Assembly (NCBI GenBank): GCA_022702705.1
Contig: CM040426.1
Coordinates: forward strand, 73,615,306 to 73,679,305
DNA from: Papilionanthe hookeriana x Papilionanthe teres
Taxonomy: Eukaryota > Streptophyta > Magnoliopsida > Asparagales > Orchidaceae
DNA: 64,000 nucleotides
Reading direction: 5' to 3'
Below the pieces are notes generated by a model that had not been told where the DNA came from, ran no database searches, and was given only the letters and a program-made list of their open reading frames with translations. A program made the translations under genes and the position numbers. Positions within the stretch are counted from its first letter, which is position 1. Every line of letters begins with the position of its first letter. Shown here piece after piece: positions 1 through 10,591 of the stretch.

Positions 1-429
1 CAGAGTTAGTCTAATCATAGTCCTATCCTAGGTTTGTAGCGTTTTTCATACCCCAAACCTACCTACCTCCAAAAAAAAAAAAGGAAAATCTTTATGTTCC
101 CTATTACAATACCATCTTTCACTCCCCCTAATCCAAACCCTAAGCATGCTACCTTTGAGACACATGCTCGAACTTACCTGGGAAGAGATGCAATGAGAAA
201 TCCATCGGCTTCAACAGAGGCTTGTGGGGATTGATGAAAAGACCTAAAGGAAAATTACCCTCGATCATGATACAAAGAATCGAAGAGGAGAAAGAGACGA
301 GAATTTGAACCCCTTCACAGGGAGGACTTCAATGATGAGGAGGACAAACCATGATGCTTTGGAATTCATTATCAGAGGAAGTCGAGAGAGGATGTGACGT
401 CTAGAGGACAGAGATTTTAGAGTGAAAGT

Positions 430-1170
430 GGACTTACTAGATTTCGAATGAGGGATGGATCTAGATGATTTTATCGAATGTTTGTAGTATGTTGAGAGAA
501 TGTTGAAGTGATGGCAGATTTACCAGATTTTGTCGGTCGCATAGATCTGGACGAGTTTATCATGTTGCTCCAAACATTGGAACAATATTTGAGTATAAAG
601 ACATTCCACCTGACAAAAGAGTTGAATTGATAACCATTAAATTCAGGAAGAACACTTCCTTGTGGTGGGAAAACTTGAAGCATCTTCGCCAGCACGAGGG
701 GAAAAGCAAAATCACTACCTGGTCTAAGATAAAAAATACGTAGTGCAAATATCTTCTCCCACATTGTCGACAAGATATGTTAATAAAACACCACTGAATT
801 AATCAGTTTATTTTGAAATATGATTTAGTGGAGCCATATGAGTACACAATAGCGAGATATCTTGGAGGGTTGAGATTGTCTGTTAATAATGTGGTGTTGC
901 TGCAGTCGTAGTGGTGCTTACTTGATGTATAAACTTTAACCCTGAAGGTGGAGAGACAACATAGTGATCATATCCACATCACTTTTCAAAGAAGGTTCAA
1001 CCACATGATCAAGTAGTAAGAGTACATGTGCCCAAGGAAAAATAAATTTAAAGTCGAGAAAAGGTGAAGACAACTAACGCTCTCTAATTTGTCTCAATTG
1101 ATATGTGCTTTGTGTGTCATGGGTTTAGGCATATTACATCTGATTATCCAAATATAAGGTTGATATCTTA
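430..1170 (+). pseudogene. Ty3/gypsy gag remnant with CCHC-like knuckle
   Basis: Translation of the plus strand, allowing frameshifts, gives the gag core typical of plant gypsy elements. KVDLLDFE and MDLDDFIEW are followed by EYKDIPPDKRVELITIKF, then SLWWENLKHLRQHEGKSK, then DLVEPYEYTIARYLGGLRL (about 822-880). At 1106-1147 CFVCHGFRHITSDY reads as a retroviral CCHC knuckle in which the last cysteine has become tyrosine. Stops near the start and several frame changes show it cannot make Gag. The minus-strand open frames over the same bases are shadows. Confidence 0.82.
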
Positions 1171-1362
1171 CACTGAGCAGGGTGCCATGGAGGAGGCAAA
1201 GGGTGAGAATCCAGAGAAGGAGAATGGAAAGTACCCGTTCCCCGTAGATGTGGTAAAGATGCTTGTAATCTGATGGGTTTTTTAGACTAAGCCCAGTAGA
1301 GAGCTACAATGAATCTACATAATATCTTTTGTACCTATTTTACCATGAAGGGAAATACGTGC

Positions 1363-1665
1363 AACCTTATTATAGATTGGATATAGTTGTGAAAATGTTG
1401 CATCTACGCAGATTGTGGATAAATTGAGATTTGCTACTTAAAATCATTTCCAGCCATATTCCCTGACTTGGTTGAACAAGGGGATTAAGGTCAGCATTGA
1501 TAGGAGATGTTTTGTGGAGTTTTTTATTGGTGATAAATTTCACGTGCAAATGTGGCGTGACTGGTACGTATGGATGTCTGTCACATTCTATTAACCTGTC
1601 CTTGACAATATGATCACTGCACACATCATGATGGCTATAGGAATACAAACTCTTTCACCAAAGAT
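1363..1665 (+). pseudogene. Ty3/gypsy aspartic protease-region remnant
   Basis: CNLIID followed by a damaged active-site loop and CENVASTQIVDKLRFAT matches the retropepsin region of gypsy elements (usual form IIDGGSCEN...). It continues with QPYSLTWLNKGIKVSIDRR and FVEFFIGDKF, which follow the protease in this clade. A frameshift falls at the active-site GGS position and a stop follows in the VTFY region. The next expected domain, reverse transcriptase, is absent. Confidence 0.75.
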
Positions 1666-1864
1666 GAGAAGCACATTATACCCTTGCCTTGGAAGTAGTC
1701 CGAATTATTTGAGGATGTCGTGATATGAACCATCTTTTTGCAAGCCTTGAGATAAACACTAACATGACTAGCATTGATTATCCAAGAAGGCTATGCGTTC
1801 GAGAGACCGATACTAGACCCAGGGCAGTCTCCATTGAGGGCGGTCCATCATTTCTTCATTTCAG

Positions 1865-2040
1865 ATAGTGATAAGGAGTTCTAAGCCATTTTTGGAAGAC
1901 TCTATGGAGTAAGTTGGTTATTAAATTCTGGTTTAGTTCAGCAGCGCATCCACAGACATATGACGGTATAAGAGTGGTGACTCGTTATTTTGAAAATCTT
2001 CCCTGGTGTTTTATAAGGAAGAACATTAAGCAACGGGATT
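1865..2040 (+). pseudogene. Ty3/gypsy integrase core fragment
   Basis: FWKTLWSKLVIKFWFSSAAH and HPQTYDG, followed by VVTRYFENL and RKNIKQRDS, align with the end of the gypsy integrase catalytic core (usual form FWRTLWRKLGTKL...STTCHPQTDGQTEVVNRTLGNLLR). SDSDKEF just upstream, interrupted by a stop, corresponds to the segment around the second catalytic aspartate (SDRDxxF). Only about 55 codons remain, so this is a relic. Confidence 0.75.
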
Positions 2041-2210
2041 CAAGTATTATCAAATAAGAACAAGGAGTCTCTCTTAGCCGGGAAAAATGATGCGGGAGTT
2101 ACTCGTGCTCATAAGGTCGCGAAAATGGAAATCTCGCAATGCGAGATTCCACATATCGTAGACTTGACTATTCTGCTTGCATGGAGTGTCGACAGAGGCG
2201 CCCGATTTTC

Positions 2211-3118
2211 TTTTACTACAGCATATTTCTTTTCTTTTAGTTTATTTCATCTCTTTCTTTCTAATTAGGATATATTTTTTTATTATGGACCTATTTATGT
2301 GTGAGTTTTTACTGTTTTGATTTGAGTATTTAGGAGATTGTAATATTCGTTTCTGTCCTAAAGAGTGTTGTATCATCTTTCTTTTGCAAGTGGTGTATCT
2401 ATAACTTGTGCAAAAACATGTGGCAAACTCTTCAACCTCCGTATAACACCGTTACATCGTCTGGCTCTCTGTTTTAAGCTGTGACAACTTCCAATCAACG
2501 TTGAGACTACTGTCCAATAGCAGATTTTTCTTCATACACATTCTAAATGCCGTCGTTCTCTCATATTCTTTTCCCCTTGCTATCCCACAACCATCCTCTG
2601 CTAAAACCACTTCCTAAACACTTTTTAGGAGCCCCAGAATAGTGTAATGAGGGTTTAGATTAAGTGTAACATAATTTAAGCATTTTTATATATTTCACAC
2701 GCCCATGCACATACACATACACTTCTATTCTCACAGCGAAATACCTTTGCTCTACTTTTATATTCCTTCAGCTCTACCCTTGCTTTACCTCTTTCTGCCT
2801 TGCTACAGCTCGGGACACATAAAATTGGAGCAATATTTAGGCTCAAATGATTAAATTTAATTTTATATATCTTTATTTACAAAATTCTATTTGATTTGCC
2901 TTACATCAACTCCAATTGCCTCTTTTTTCTGTTGATTTTCTTTCCCAAGCCTCCAACCCGAGAGGTTGTAGCTCTCGCTTTTTTGTTCTAGCCTTCTAGC
3001 TCTCTGCTTGAATTTATCCATCCAGGAAATTGTGAGATAGAGGAGATACATGATAGAAGATGGGGAAAAAGATATACTTTTATATGCTATATGCATATAT
3101 TCATATACATACATACAT
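2211..3118. other. No gene recognised, AT-rich DNA
   Basis: No domain, repeat boundary or structural RNA was recognised. The 3' LTR of the preceding gypsy remnant could lie in the first part, but no matching copy is present to prove it. Confidence 0.5.
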
Positions 3119-3190
3119 GTGTATATGTATATATATATATATATACATATACATATGATGTATATATATATCTATATATATGTATGTATG

Positions 3191-3236
<46 letters not shown>
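3119..3236. repeat. (TA)n/(TATG)n microsatellite
   Basis: A nearly pure TA and TATG tract. Its final uninterrupted TA run ends exactly where LINE unit L1-1 begins (ATGGCGGCGGGGAGC). Reading frames across it that encode Tyr-Ile repeats are artefacts. Confidence 0.95.
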
Positions 3237-3238
<2 letters not shown>

Positions 3239-5187
3239 GGCGGCGGGGAGCTCTGCTAGGGTTCCGCCGGATGGCGAAACCCAGCACTAACCTCCGGATT
3301 CCATACGGTCTTCGTCATGGTCGTGGACGACGGCTACCGCTTCATTTGGCTCGCAAGCCGTCCTCCTCGGTTTGCACCTGTTTGCGCGTCGTCGTCCTGC
3401 TACGCGAGGGCTGCAACTTCGCGTCGACCTCGTCGCACGCTGTCGTCATCGTTGTCGCCGTGGGCTGGCCTCGACTCGACTGCTGCTCGTCGTCCCACAA
3501 CACAGCAGTTTTGACTGCTTCGTGCTCCTGCAGTGTCGCCCTGTTCGCTTGCTCTTCGTTGCTGTTTTGCGGGTTAGGTACCGCAATCCCGCAGTTTTGA
3601 CTACTTCGTGCTCCTGCAATTTCGGCAGCGAGCCCGACAACTGCACTTCTTCCAGGGGTCAACAATGGCCTCGGGCCGTTCTTACGCCGCCGCCCTCGCC
3701 GGCGACAACTCCGCCCGCACCCCTCCACGTGCTAATATGTTCCCGCAGAGATTCCATGATGCTTTCGAGCAAGGTGTCGAGAGTGATTTTCTCAAAAAAG
3801 CATCCCGCAGAGCAGTGACACTCGCTATCTTTCTCACCGAGGAAGAGATCCATATCCTAGCTTGCGCACTGTAGTACGTTTCTAGTGGGTAAGTTCTCTG
3901 CGGTAATCCTAAGCTCGAGCCGATCCGAAAGGAATTTGAGCGAAATGAAGCTCGATGGAAGTTGGAAGATAGGAAGACTGGATGGCGGCACGTTCTCATC
4001 CGATTAACGGATGATGCGGATTATGCTCGAGTGTTTGCTCGAAGAATTCTTCGGATTGACGATCGGGTGATGAAGGTCTTTGAAATGGATGGTGGATTTT
4101 GACCATCACACTAAACCTCTCATAATTCGGTGTGCTATTCTGACTTCCGATTTGCAGATACATCTTTATGATCAAGAACTTCTCTTCACTTTCGCAAAGA
4201 TATATGGAACGTCACTCCACACCGATCCGTCTATAGAGCATATATCTAGACCTTCTGAGGCTAGAATTTTGATTGAACGAGATATTACGTTACCCTTTCC
4301 GAAGGAGCTTTGGATTGACACACAACATCAAGGATTTTGGCAACCAACAGAACTTGAACATGTACCTCTGTACTGCAACTATTGTCGTATGTTTGGCTAC
4401 TCTCCCCAACAGTGTTACCACCTGCATCCGATTCTAAAACCTCCCCGTACAAACACTACTGGCTCACAAATTCTTGCGACAGATATACCGCCTTCCCCAG
4501 TTTCAGAACATGATGACAAGGATCGACCCTTGGAGGTACATCAAGTAGTTGCTACTGATAGGCAGGACGTGGCAACATCTCGGCCTGCCTGCGGAGCAGC
4601 TCATACTGCCACTCGGGTTCCATTACTTATGGAGGGAGTTCGGACTCCCACGTTGACGAGTACGAAGACGGGGATGAAACAAACACTCGTAATCTGACGA
4701 CGGAAAAGGTGCTACTCCTACGGAGGAAGATCTCTTGGATAATAGTACGCTCGTACATTCTGCCAGCTCGAGGGTACGAGAATCCCAAGTATTGGAACCA
4801 ATAACTGCAGCAGCCTTTGATCAGACGCCTAACTCTTTGGAGGAATAGTGGCATGTGTATACCTTCTGGCGGAAGAAGGCTGAGGGTACTATGCTACTTG
4901 AGAATCTTATGGATGACACCTTGGTCTCTTCTGGTAATGGAGAATCACTCCAGAGCATGATTATTGAATGCGCTACAAGAACCAATGGAAGAGGAAGGCG
5001 CCAGCGACATCATCGACTCGGAAAGTTTTAGTTGCGTGATTTTCTTTTGTCCTATCTTTTGTAATGTTTGTTTGAGGCTTTTTGCTTCTTTCTTGCTATG
5101 AGTAGAGCTCCATCATTGGGCCTCTCATACTACTTATTTTGTAACTGCTTTATATTAATGAAAATGGCCACAGAGCTTCTTTCGAAA
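3237..5187 (+). mobile_element. LINE ORF1-only unit L1-1 (full length)
   Basis: The unit starts at ATGG right after a (TA)n tract, followed within about 20 bp by GCTAGGGTT, a signature shared by L1-2, L1-5, L1-6 and L1-8. A GC-rich 5' UTR of about 430 bp leads to an ORF1 pseudogene. The 3' UTR contains GGGCCTCTCATA and ends with a TTAATGAAAATGGCC-type tail before the next (TA)n. There is no ORF2: no apurinic endonuclease or reverse transcriptase motif lies inside. The 2.0 kb length agrees with the other full units, so missing ORF2 looks like a family trait rather than a random deletion. Confidence 0.8.
3665..5031 (+). pseudogene. LINE ORF1 (DUF4283 + CCHC-like knuckle), frameshifted
   Basis: The likely start is the ATG at 3665 (MASGRSYAAALAGDN), the same as in L1-2. 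After about 70 codons comes a stop at 3872. The frame resumes from 4080 to 4697 with the DUF4283 RNA-binding fold (KWMVDFDHHTKPLIIRC; SEARILIERDITLPFPKELW; WIDTQHQGFW) and a knuckle at 4374-4415, CNYCRMFGYSPQQC, in which histidine is replaced by tyrosine. A variable low-complexity region follows, then the conserved C-terminus (VYTFWRKKAEG; LENLMDDTLVSSGNGES) ending at TAG 5029. In plant L1 elements this protein binds the element RNA. The copy is dead because of the stop and frame changes. Confidence 0.8.
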
Positions 5188-5211
5188 ATATATATATATA
5201 TATATATATAT
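5188..5211. repeat. (TA)n tract between L1-1 and L1-2
   Basis: A TA run of about 22 bases separates the 3' tail of L1-1 from the 5' start of L1-2, both in plus orientation. Confidence 0.9.
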
Positions 5212-7117
5212 TAAAAATGACGGCTAGCTATGCTAGGGTCTCGTCGGCTTTGTTGCTAGGGTTTCGTAGGCTTTGTTGCTGCTGGCCGTGTTCGCAAGGT
5301 GCGTCGTCGTCACGTCGGGTGTGTCGTGCCGAGCATTGGCGGTCCTAGTGCGTCGTCTTCGTTGCAGATTGTGGCTGGCTTTGTCGTCTGCTCCAGCGCA
5401 GCTTTCGTCTGCGCGTGAGTTGTTCGCAGAGAGTTTCTGTTCGCTCCCTGCACGCAGATCTCCCGAGTCTTGACGCCGACCCGACGCTCCTGCTCCGTTG
5501 CGCTGCTGCTGGTGGCCAAACTAGGAAGCGCTGCTGCTGGTGGCCGAACTAGGACAACAGTAGCTCCTGCCCTATGGGACTTGCGCAACTGAAATAATGG
5601 CCTCGGGCTGTTCATACACCGAAGCCCTCGCCGGCAATAAACTCTCTCGCGCCCCCTTTCGTTCCAACATTTCCCCGCAGAGATATCGCGATGCTTTCGC
5701 ACAAAGCATTGAAACTGGGTTTCTCAAAAAGGCGTCCCGCAAAGACGAAAAACCTGCAATTTTTCTTACAGAGGAAAAGATCTCCACTCTAGCTGCACCC
5801 TGCCGACTGTTTCTAGTAGGTAAGTTGTTATACGATAATCCTAAACTTGAATTGATCCGAAAAGAATTTGAGTAAATGAAGCTGAATGGGAGTTAGAAGA
5901 TTGGTAGATTGGATGGGCGGCACGTTCTCATCCAATTAACCGATGATGGTGATTACACCCAAGTGTTTGCTAGAATACTTCTTCGAATTGAAAATTAGGT
6001 GATGAAGGTGCTAAAATGGACGGTGGATTTCGACCATCGTACTGAGCCTCCCATCATCCCTGTTTGGTTGCGCTTCCCAAATTTGCAGTACACCTTTACG
6101 ATCAAGAGCTTACCTTCACAAAGACCTATGGCACACCACTCCAAACCGTCCCGCCTACGGAGCATATGACTCGACGCTCCGAGGCTAGAATGCGATAGAA
6201 CGAGACGTCGCGTTACGCTTTCAGAGAGATATGGATTGACACACAACATCGGTGATTCGCGACAACGAAGCTAGAATAGGTATCTCTTTCTTGTACCACT
6301 TGTTGTATGTTTGGTCGCTCTCACCATCGGTGTTACCACTTGCATCCGAACCTCGAATCTCGCATGCAAATACTACTGGACCGCACATTCTTACGACGGG
6401 TATACCGCCAACCTCACCGTCAGTGATACCCACTACTGTTCCAGAACAGGTTGAGAAGGATCGACCCTTGGAGGAGCATCAGGTATTTGCAACTGCTAGA
6501 CAGGATGAGGTCATCTATATGCCTTCTTTTTGGAGCGACTCAGCTACTGATCTCATGTATCCACTACTATAGAGGGAGATCAGACCATGTCTGAAGATAG
6601 GGAAGAAACTAACACTCATATTATATTGACGGAAGAGGTGCCTACTACTACTGAGGAAGAACTACTGCCTAATAGTAGCTTGGATATTCTACCCGCTCAA
6701 TAGGTAGGAGATTCCCAAGTATTGGAACCTATCACAGCAACAGTCTTTCCCACTTCGGATCAGACTGTCAAGTACTGAAGAAGAATGACGAGTGTATACC
6801 TCTCGGAGGAAAGGAAGAAAGATGGGGTTACTATCCCCCTTGGAAACCTAATGGATGATATTTTGGTCTCCCCTTGTAATGGAGAAGCCCTGCAGAGGGT
6901 GATTTATGGATGCGCTACAAGAACCAGGGGTAGAGGGAAGCATTGGCGACCTTGTCCTCTTTTGTTTGTTGTTTCTTTTGTTCAAACTTTTATATCGCTC
7001 TATTTGAGCTTTAGTTGCTTTTGTTTCTTATGAGTCGAGCTCAATTTTTTTGGGCCCTCTCATAATATTTGCTTGTACTCCTTATTTACTTCGATGAAAT
7101 AGGCCATACGACTCTTC

Positions 7118-7120
<3 letters not shown>
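5212..7120 (+). mobile_element. LINE ORF1-only unit L1-2 (full length)
   Basis: The unit begins AAAAATGACGG after the TA tract. The signature GCTAGGGTCTCGT at 5232 is repeated as GCTAGGGTTTCGT about 24 bp later, a small local duplication. The 5' UTR, ORF1 pseudogene and 3' tail (GGGCCCTCTCATAATATT, then CGATGAAATAGGCC) match L1-1 block for block, and it ends at the next TA tract. No endonuclease or reverse transcriptase is present. Confidence 0.8.
5597..6960 (+). pseudogene. LINE ORF1 of L1-2, frameshifted
   Basis: The ATG at 5597 starts MASGCSYTEALAGNKLS and runs to a stop at 5873 (AIFLTEEKISTLAAPCRLF; NPKLELIRKEFE). Further DUF4283 pieces follow out of frame (MDGGFRP; VHLYDQELTFTK; SEARM; WIDTQHR). 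The knuckle at 6292-6333 reads CTTCCMFGRSHHRC, with Arg instead of His. The conserved C-terminus is at about 6785-6950 (VYLSEERKKDG; GNLMDDILVSPCNGEA; ATRTRGRGK). It is closest to L1-1. Confidence 0.78.

Positions 7121-7189
<69 letters not shown>
7121..7189. repeat. (TA)n microsatellite between two converging LINE 3' ends
   Basis: An uninterrupted TA run of about 69 bases. The plus-strand 3' end of L1-2 abuts its left side and the minus-strand 3' end of L1-3 its right side, so two insertions share one tract tail to tail. Confidence 0.95.
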
Positions 7190-7191
<2 letters not shown>

Positions 7192-7450
7192 CTTCAAAAT
7201 AGAAATTTCATTGATGAAAAAAATAAATACAAAGCTTTTAGTGAGCGAGGTGTTAGGAAACTACTCACAAGGCTTACATGACTCGAAAAACTAAAATGTA
7301 CAAGTATACCCCAAAAAAATAACCTAGACAAATTTCCCAAAAGCAAAGCAAATTTAACCGTAAAAAACCAGAAAAACTCTTAAGGCTAGGATAACACCCT
7401 CTTAGATTCATCCAAGAGTAGAGGAGGTCAATCTAAAGTTGCAGGTTCCA
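7190..7450 (-). mobile_element. LINE unit L1-3, 5'-truncated 3' end only
   Basis: Read on the minus strand, about 260 bp match the 3' UTR of L1-8 and L1-4 (GGGGTATACTTGTAC; then a CTCACTAAA-like block; then ATCAATGAAATTTC before TA). The upstream part is missing, as in normal 5' truncation during target-primed reverse transcription. A short TA run borders the truncated end as well. Confidence 0.7.
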
Positions 7451-7462
7451 ATATATATATAT

Positions 7463-9400
7463 ACCAAAATAAAAATTTCTTTGATGGAAAGTTGATACAG
7501 ATGTTTAAGTGAGCAGATGCTAGGAAACCACTCACAAGACATACAAGACTCAAAAGACCAGGTCAAAATGTTCAAGTATACCAAAAAAAAAGATTAGAAT
7601 TCATGAAATCGTAGAAGCACGTCGAGCAAGAGTAGAGGAGGTCAATCATGATGGGAGGGTTTTCCTCTCCCCCTCCACGTCGTTTTAGGAATGGAGTCCA
7701 ACAACAAACTTTGAAAGGGGCTTCCATCCAAGACGTTCAAACTGTCATCCTGGGAAGGTGAGACATTCCTTTTTTTCTTCCTCTTGTATTTTTAAATCTG
7801 TCATTCATCTTCCACTTGTTCCAACTTATCATTTATTGAATTTTCAGTGGGGAACTCACCTTGATCTTGGCATTTCTCCAATACACAAGCAACCAAATGG
7901 GAGAGATTAGGAGTCTTAGTGGGCTTGTTTAGAGGTGGGTTGTCATCAGGTTCACTCGGAGTAGTATCAGGCTGTGTAGGAATGTTTCCATTGTTAGGAA
8001 TGGGGACGGTAGATAACACATCTTTCTGGAGAACATTAGTAACAACAGTTTCCAATAAAATTGCAGGGTCTAAAGTTGCCTCTTGGGTAGCACTGACAAA
8101 ATTAACACGCTCAAGAATAGATGGTCCTTTGCAGTTTGCTCTAAAAAGTACTGTCAGAAATAACATATTCAGGAATAGATGGTTCCTTTGCATTTTGTTC
8201 AGCCATAGGATTATGTATATCCAGCTTTATTGGAATATTGGATTTCAACTTTGGGTGTAATCTGAAGCATTTCTCATGTGTATGTCAAACCTATTACATT
8301 GGTTGCAATGGTAAGGTCTTTGTTCCTTAATGATTTGTTGCCAGTAACCATTGTTAGCAGTGCCAAGCCAAACTTCTACATCTGGAGTGTAATATCTCTT
8401 CATATTAAAATCCTTGCAGCAGAAGGTCTTGACAGATTAAAGGTAGAAATATTTAACTTCATTGGTTTTCCAAGGATGGCCTCAATAGCATATAGTACTT
8501 GATGATTGTAGAAGTGAAGCTTTAGATCAAATAATTTAAGCCTATAGGCATAATGGGAAGTTCTTGATTTAGATCAAAGTCAGGAGACAATTTAAGCAAT
8601 TTCATTTGTTTGCCCTCAATTAAGATAAATTTCTTTGAGAATATTCTTACATAGTTTTCTTGTTTGCTTAGTTGTATCATTACATGTCTTCCATAAAAAA
8701 AACCCATATTCCAGTCCTCAACTAATTTGAAATCTTCAAAACTTTCCTGATAGTTCCATCTTAGGGTGACTCAATTGGAACTTTCCAATCAGTATAAGTT
8801 TATAATTGTCTGCATGGGTTGAAATTTCAGTGTTAGAAAAAATTAATTCAGGTTTGCCCACCTTTTTTTCTTTTTTTTTTTATGAAGATACAATCTCCGT
8901 GTCCTGTAAATGAATCATGGTACATCTGCTTAAATATCAAACTATCTCCGAGATGAAAAGAGGCACTAACTTTATCAACCACTGTAGTATAGGAGGGCTT
9001 GCCCGCATTCGGGGTTGGTTCAGTCACAAGAGAAGATGAGAGAGCCGCCATGAAATAAGAAAAATAAATAAATAGCAAAACCCGAGCATATGCGACAAGA
9101 ATCACCTCAACATGGGAAGCCAACCAATGAACAGGCAAAGACAAAGAAAGCGTCCAGCAAACCACGAACGAAACACAGAGCAACGAATTAAAAAGACTCA
9201 CTCTGATCTAACGTCGTTGGAACCCTAAAACGAAATAACCTCAAATTCACCATAAATGACTTCCGACGCATAAGGCCTTCACGAGACTCTGACTCGCAAC
9301 CATATCTGCAGACGAAAGGTGAACCATTAACAAAAGGTCGCTTAACATGCTCAGGGGACATCCGCCATGGAATTGCCTTACCCGAGCTCTCATCATCGAG
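7463..9400 (-). mobile_element. LINE ORF1-only unit L1-4 (full length, diverged subfamily)
   Basis: On the minus strand the unit starts beside the TA tract at 9401, has a 5' UTR of about 350 bp including TTTTAGGGTTCC, an ORF1 pseudogene, and a 3' UTR ending ATCAAAGAAATTTTTATT before a TA run at 7451-7462. Its ORF1 N-terminus differs from the MASG type, so it is a separate subfamily. It too has no endonuclease or reverse transcriptase. Confidence 0.72.
7801..9051 (-). pseudogene. LINE ORF1 of L1-4, frameshifted
   Basis: The ATG at 9051 gives MAALSSSLVTEPTPNAGKPS and HLGDSLIFKQMYHDS. After frame breaks, LILIGKFQLSHPKMELSGKF and GRHVMIQLSKQENYVRIFSK cover the DUF4283 core (about 8800-8540). Near 8266-8310 a knuckle CNQC...H...C is intact apart from a one-base deletion that shifts the frame after the second cysteine. 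The frame at 8193-7801 is the variable acidic C-terminal part (FVSATQEATLDPAILLE; DKLEQVEDE). The many frame changes make it a pseudogene. Confidence 0.7.
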
Positions 9401-9416
9401 TATATATATATATATA
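9401..9416. repeat. (TA)8 tract between divergent LINE 5' ends
   Basis: A short TA run with the 5' end of L1-4 (minus) on its left and the 5' end of L1-5 (plus) on its right, a head-to-head arrangement on one microsatellite. Confidence 0.9.
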
Positions 9417-10571
9417 ATGGCTTCGTCTTCTCCCATACTCGGCTTTGCTAGGGTTTCGCCTCGCTGCGATCCCTAGTAACTGTTACGACGATTTATCACA
9501 TTTGATCCTTTCCTCTCCTCACGTCTTCTTTTGCGCCGTTCTTCTCTTCGCTGTCTTCTTCGTCATCGCTGTTTTGGAAAGTTTGTTTCGCCGCAGTCTT
9601 TCCTCATCGTCGCCGTTTGGAAGGTCCGTCGCTCTCCTTCCTTTGTCGTCGTCGCCTCTCTTCTTCTTTCCTTGCCGCAATCCTCAGGCTTGAGCAGAAA
9701 GTTCGCCTTTGCTCTACTTGGCAGGCGTTACAGTTCCCCTTTCAGATTTCGCTCTTCCGTCCATTGCAAATTCGCTGCTCTTTCGCCGCGCCTCCCTCTT
9801 CTGGCGATGGCTTCTTTTAGTTCGTATGCTACTGCCCTTGTGGGTGTCCACGCCTCAGGTACTCCTAAATCGTGCTCTTTCCCTCATTCGTTTGAGTTGG
9901 TAGAGGACATCAAGAAACATGGTAGGAAGAATGGGAAGCCTGCTATCTTTTTTACAGAAGCTGAATGTATTCAACTTGCTTCCTCCTGTCTTTTGAATTT
10001 GGTCGGGAAATTTGTCAATGGTCGTCCTAAAATGAAGCTTATTAGTAAGAAATTTTGAGCTTATGCATCTTGTTGGGGAGCGGAAAATTGAACTTTTAGA
10101 TGGAAGACACATTCTTATTTAACTTACTAATGTTACTTAGGTACATAGGGTTCATAATAGGCAACACCTACATCTATCCAACCGCCTTTGGACCAATTCA
10201 CTGATCAGATGAGTCAATCCTCAGATGATGAATGATAGGTTTACACATCCAGGAGGAAGAAGATGAATGGAGACCTACTTGAGCTTAGGAATCTGATGAA
10301 TGATACTTTAGTTACTTCGGGTAATGGTACACACCTTACAAATTTGTTAGTCGGCTTCTTTCCGAGAACTAGAGGCAGAGGCAGGACCAAATTGGGATGT
10401 CCATAGCTTTTTGCGCTCGGTGGTGGTTTTGGTTTTTTTTTTTTATTTTTTGTATTTTTTTTTTTTTGAGATTTGTGTGTTGTATCATGTGGGTTGGGCC
10501 TTCTTTTAGACCCACTCATACAACCTATCTTTATATTTTCCTCTTTAATATATTATCCCTTGGGCTTTTTC
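9417..10571 (+). mobile_element. LINE ORF1-only unit L1-5 with internal deletion
   Basis: It starts ATGGCTTCG at the TA tract, with TTTGCTAGGGTTTCG at about 9451. The 5' UTR and ORF1 start are intact, but about 0.9 kb of ORF1 (second half of DUF4283 and the CCHC knuckle) is missing: the sequence passes from a GRHIL-like block near 10,105 to the C-terminal block near 10,190. The 3' tail (CCCACTCATACAACC; CCCTTGGGCTTTTT) matches L1-6 and ends in TA. Confidence 0.78.
9807..10406 (+). pseudogene. LINE ORF1 of L1-5, deleted
   Basis: The ATG at 9807 gives MASFSSYATALVGVHASGTP and KPAIFFTEAECIQLASSC, then LVGKFVNGRPKMKLISKKF up to the stop at about 10,056. Past the deletion the conserved C-terminus is readable (VYTSRRKKMNGD; ELRNLMNDTLVTSGNG; RTRGRGRTKLG) to TAG 10,404. 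It is closest to L1-8 at the N-terminus and L1-6 at the C-terminus. Confidence 0.75.
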
Positions 10572-10591
10572 TATATATATATATATATATA
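10572..10591. repeat. (TA)n tract between L1-5 and L1-6
   Basis: A TA run of about 20 bases between the 3' tail of L1-5 and the ATGG start of L1-6, both on the plus strand (head to tail). Confidence 0.9.

Larger units (their letters stand above)
1..2210 (+). mobile_element. Degenerate Ty3/gypsy LTR retrotransposon, internally deleted
   Basis: The window opens with CAGAGTTAG, which looks like the tail of a tRNA-Met primer-binding site (usual form TGGTATCAGAG), followed by a leader. Gag-like, CCHC-like, protease-like and integrase-like stretches then follow in the normal gypsy order, all broken by stops and frameshifts. No reverse transcriptase or RNase H is visible between the protease and integrase parts, which lie about 200 bp apart instead of the usual roughly 2.5 kb, so most of pol is deleted. 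The 5' LTR would be upstream of the window. I could not define a 3' LTR. The Ty3/gypsy assignment is firm; the borders are approximate. Confidence 0.8.

Noticed and set aside
3050..3287. Open frames encoding Tyr-Ile repeats
   Set aside because: They only translate the TA/TATG microsatellite and its edges.
3342..3728. Plus and minus open frames in the L1-1 leader (also 5,273-5,702; 9,445-9,820; 10,397-11,041)
   Set aside because: They are shadows in GC-rich LINE 5' UTRs and are not conserved between the units.
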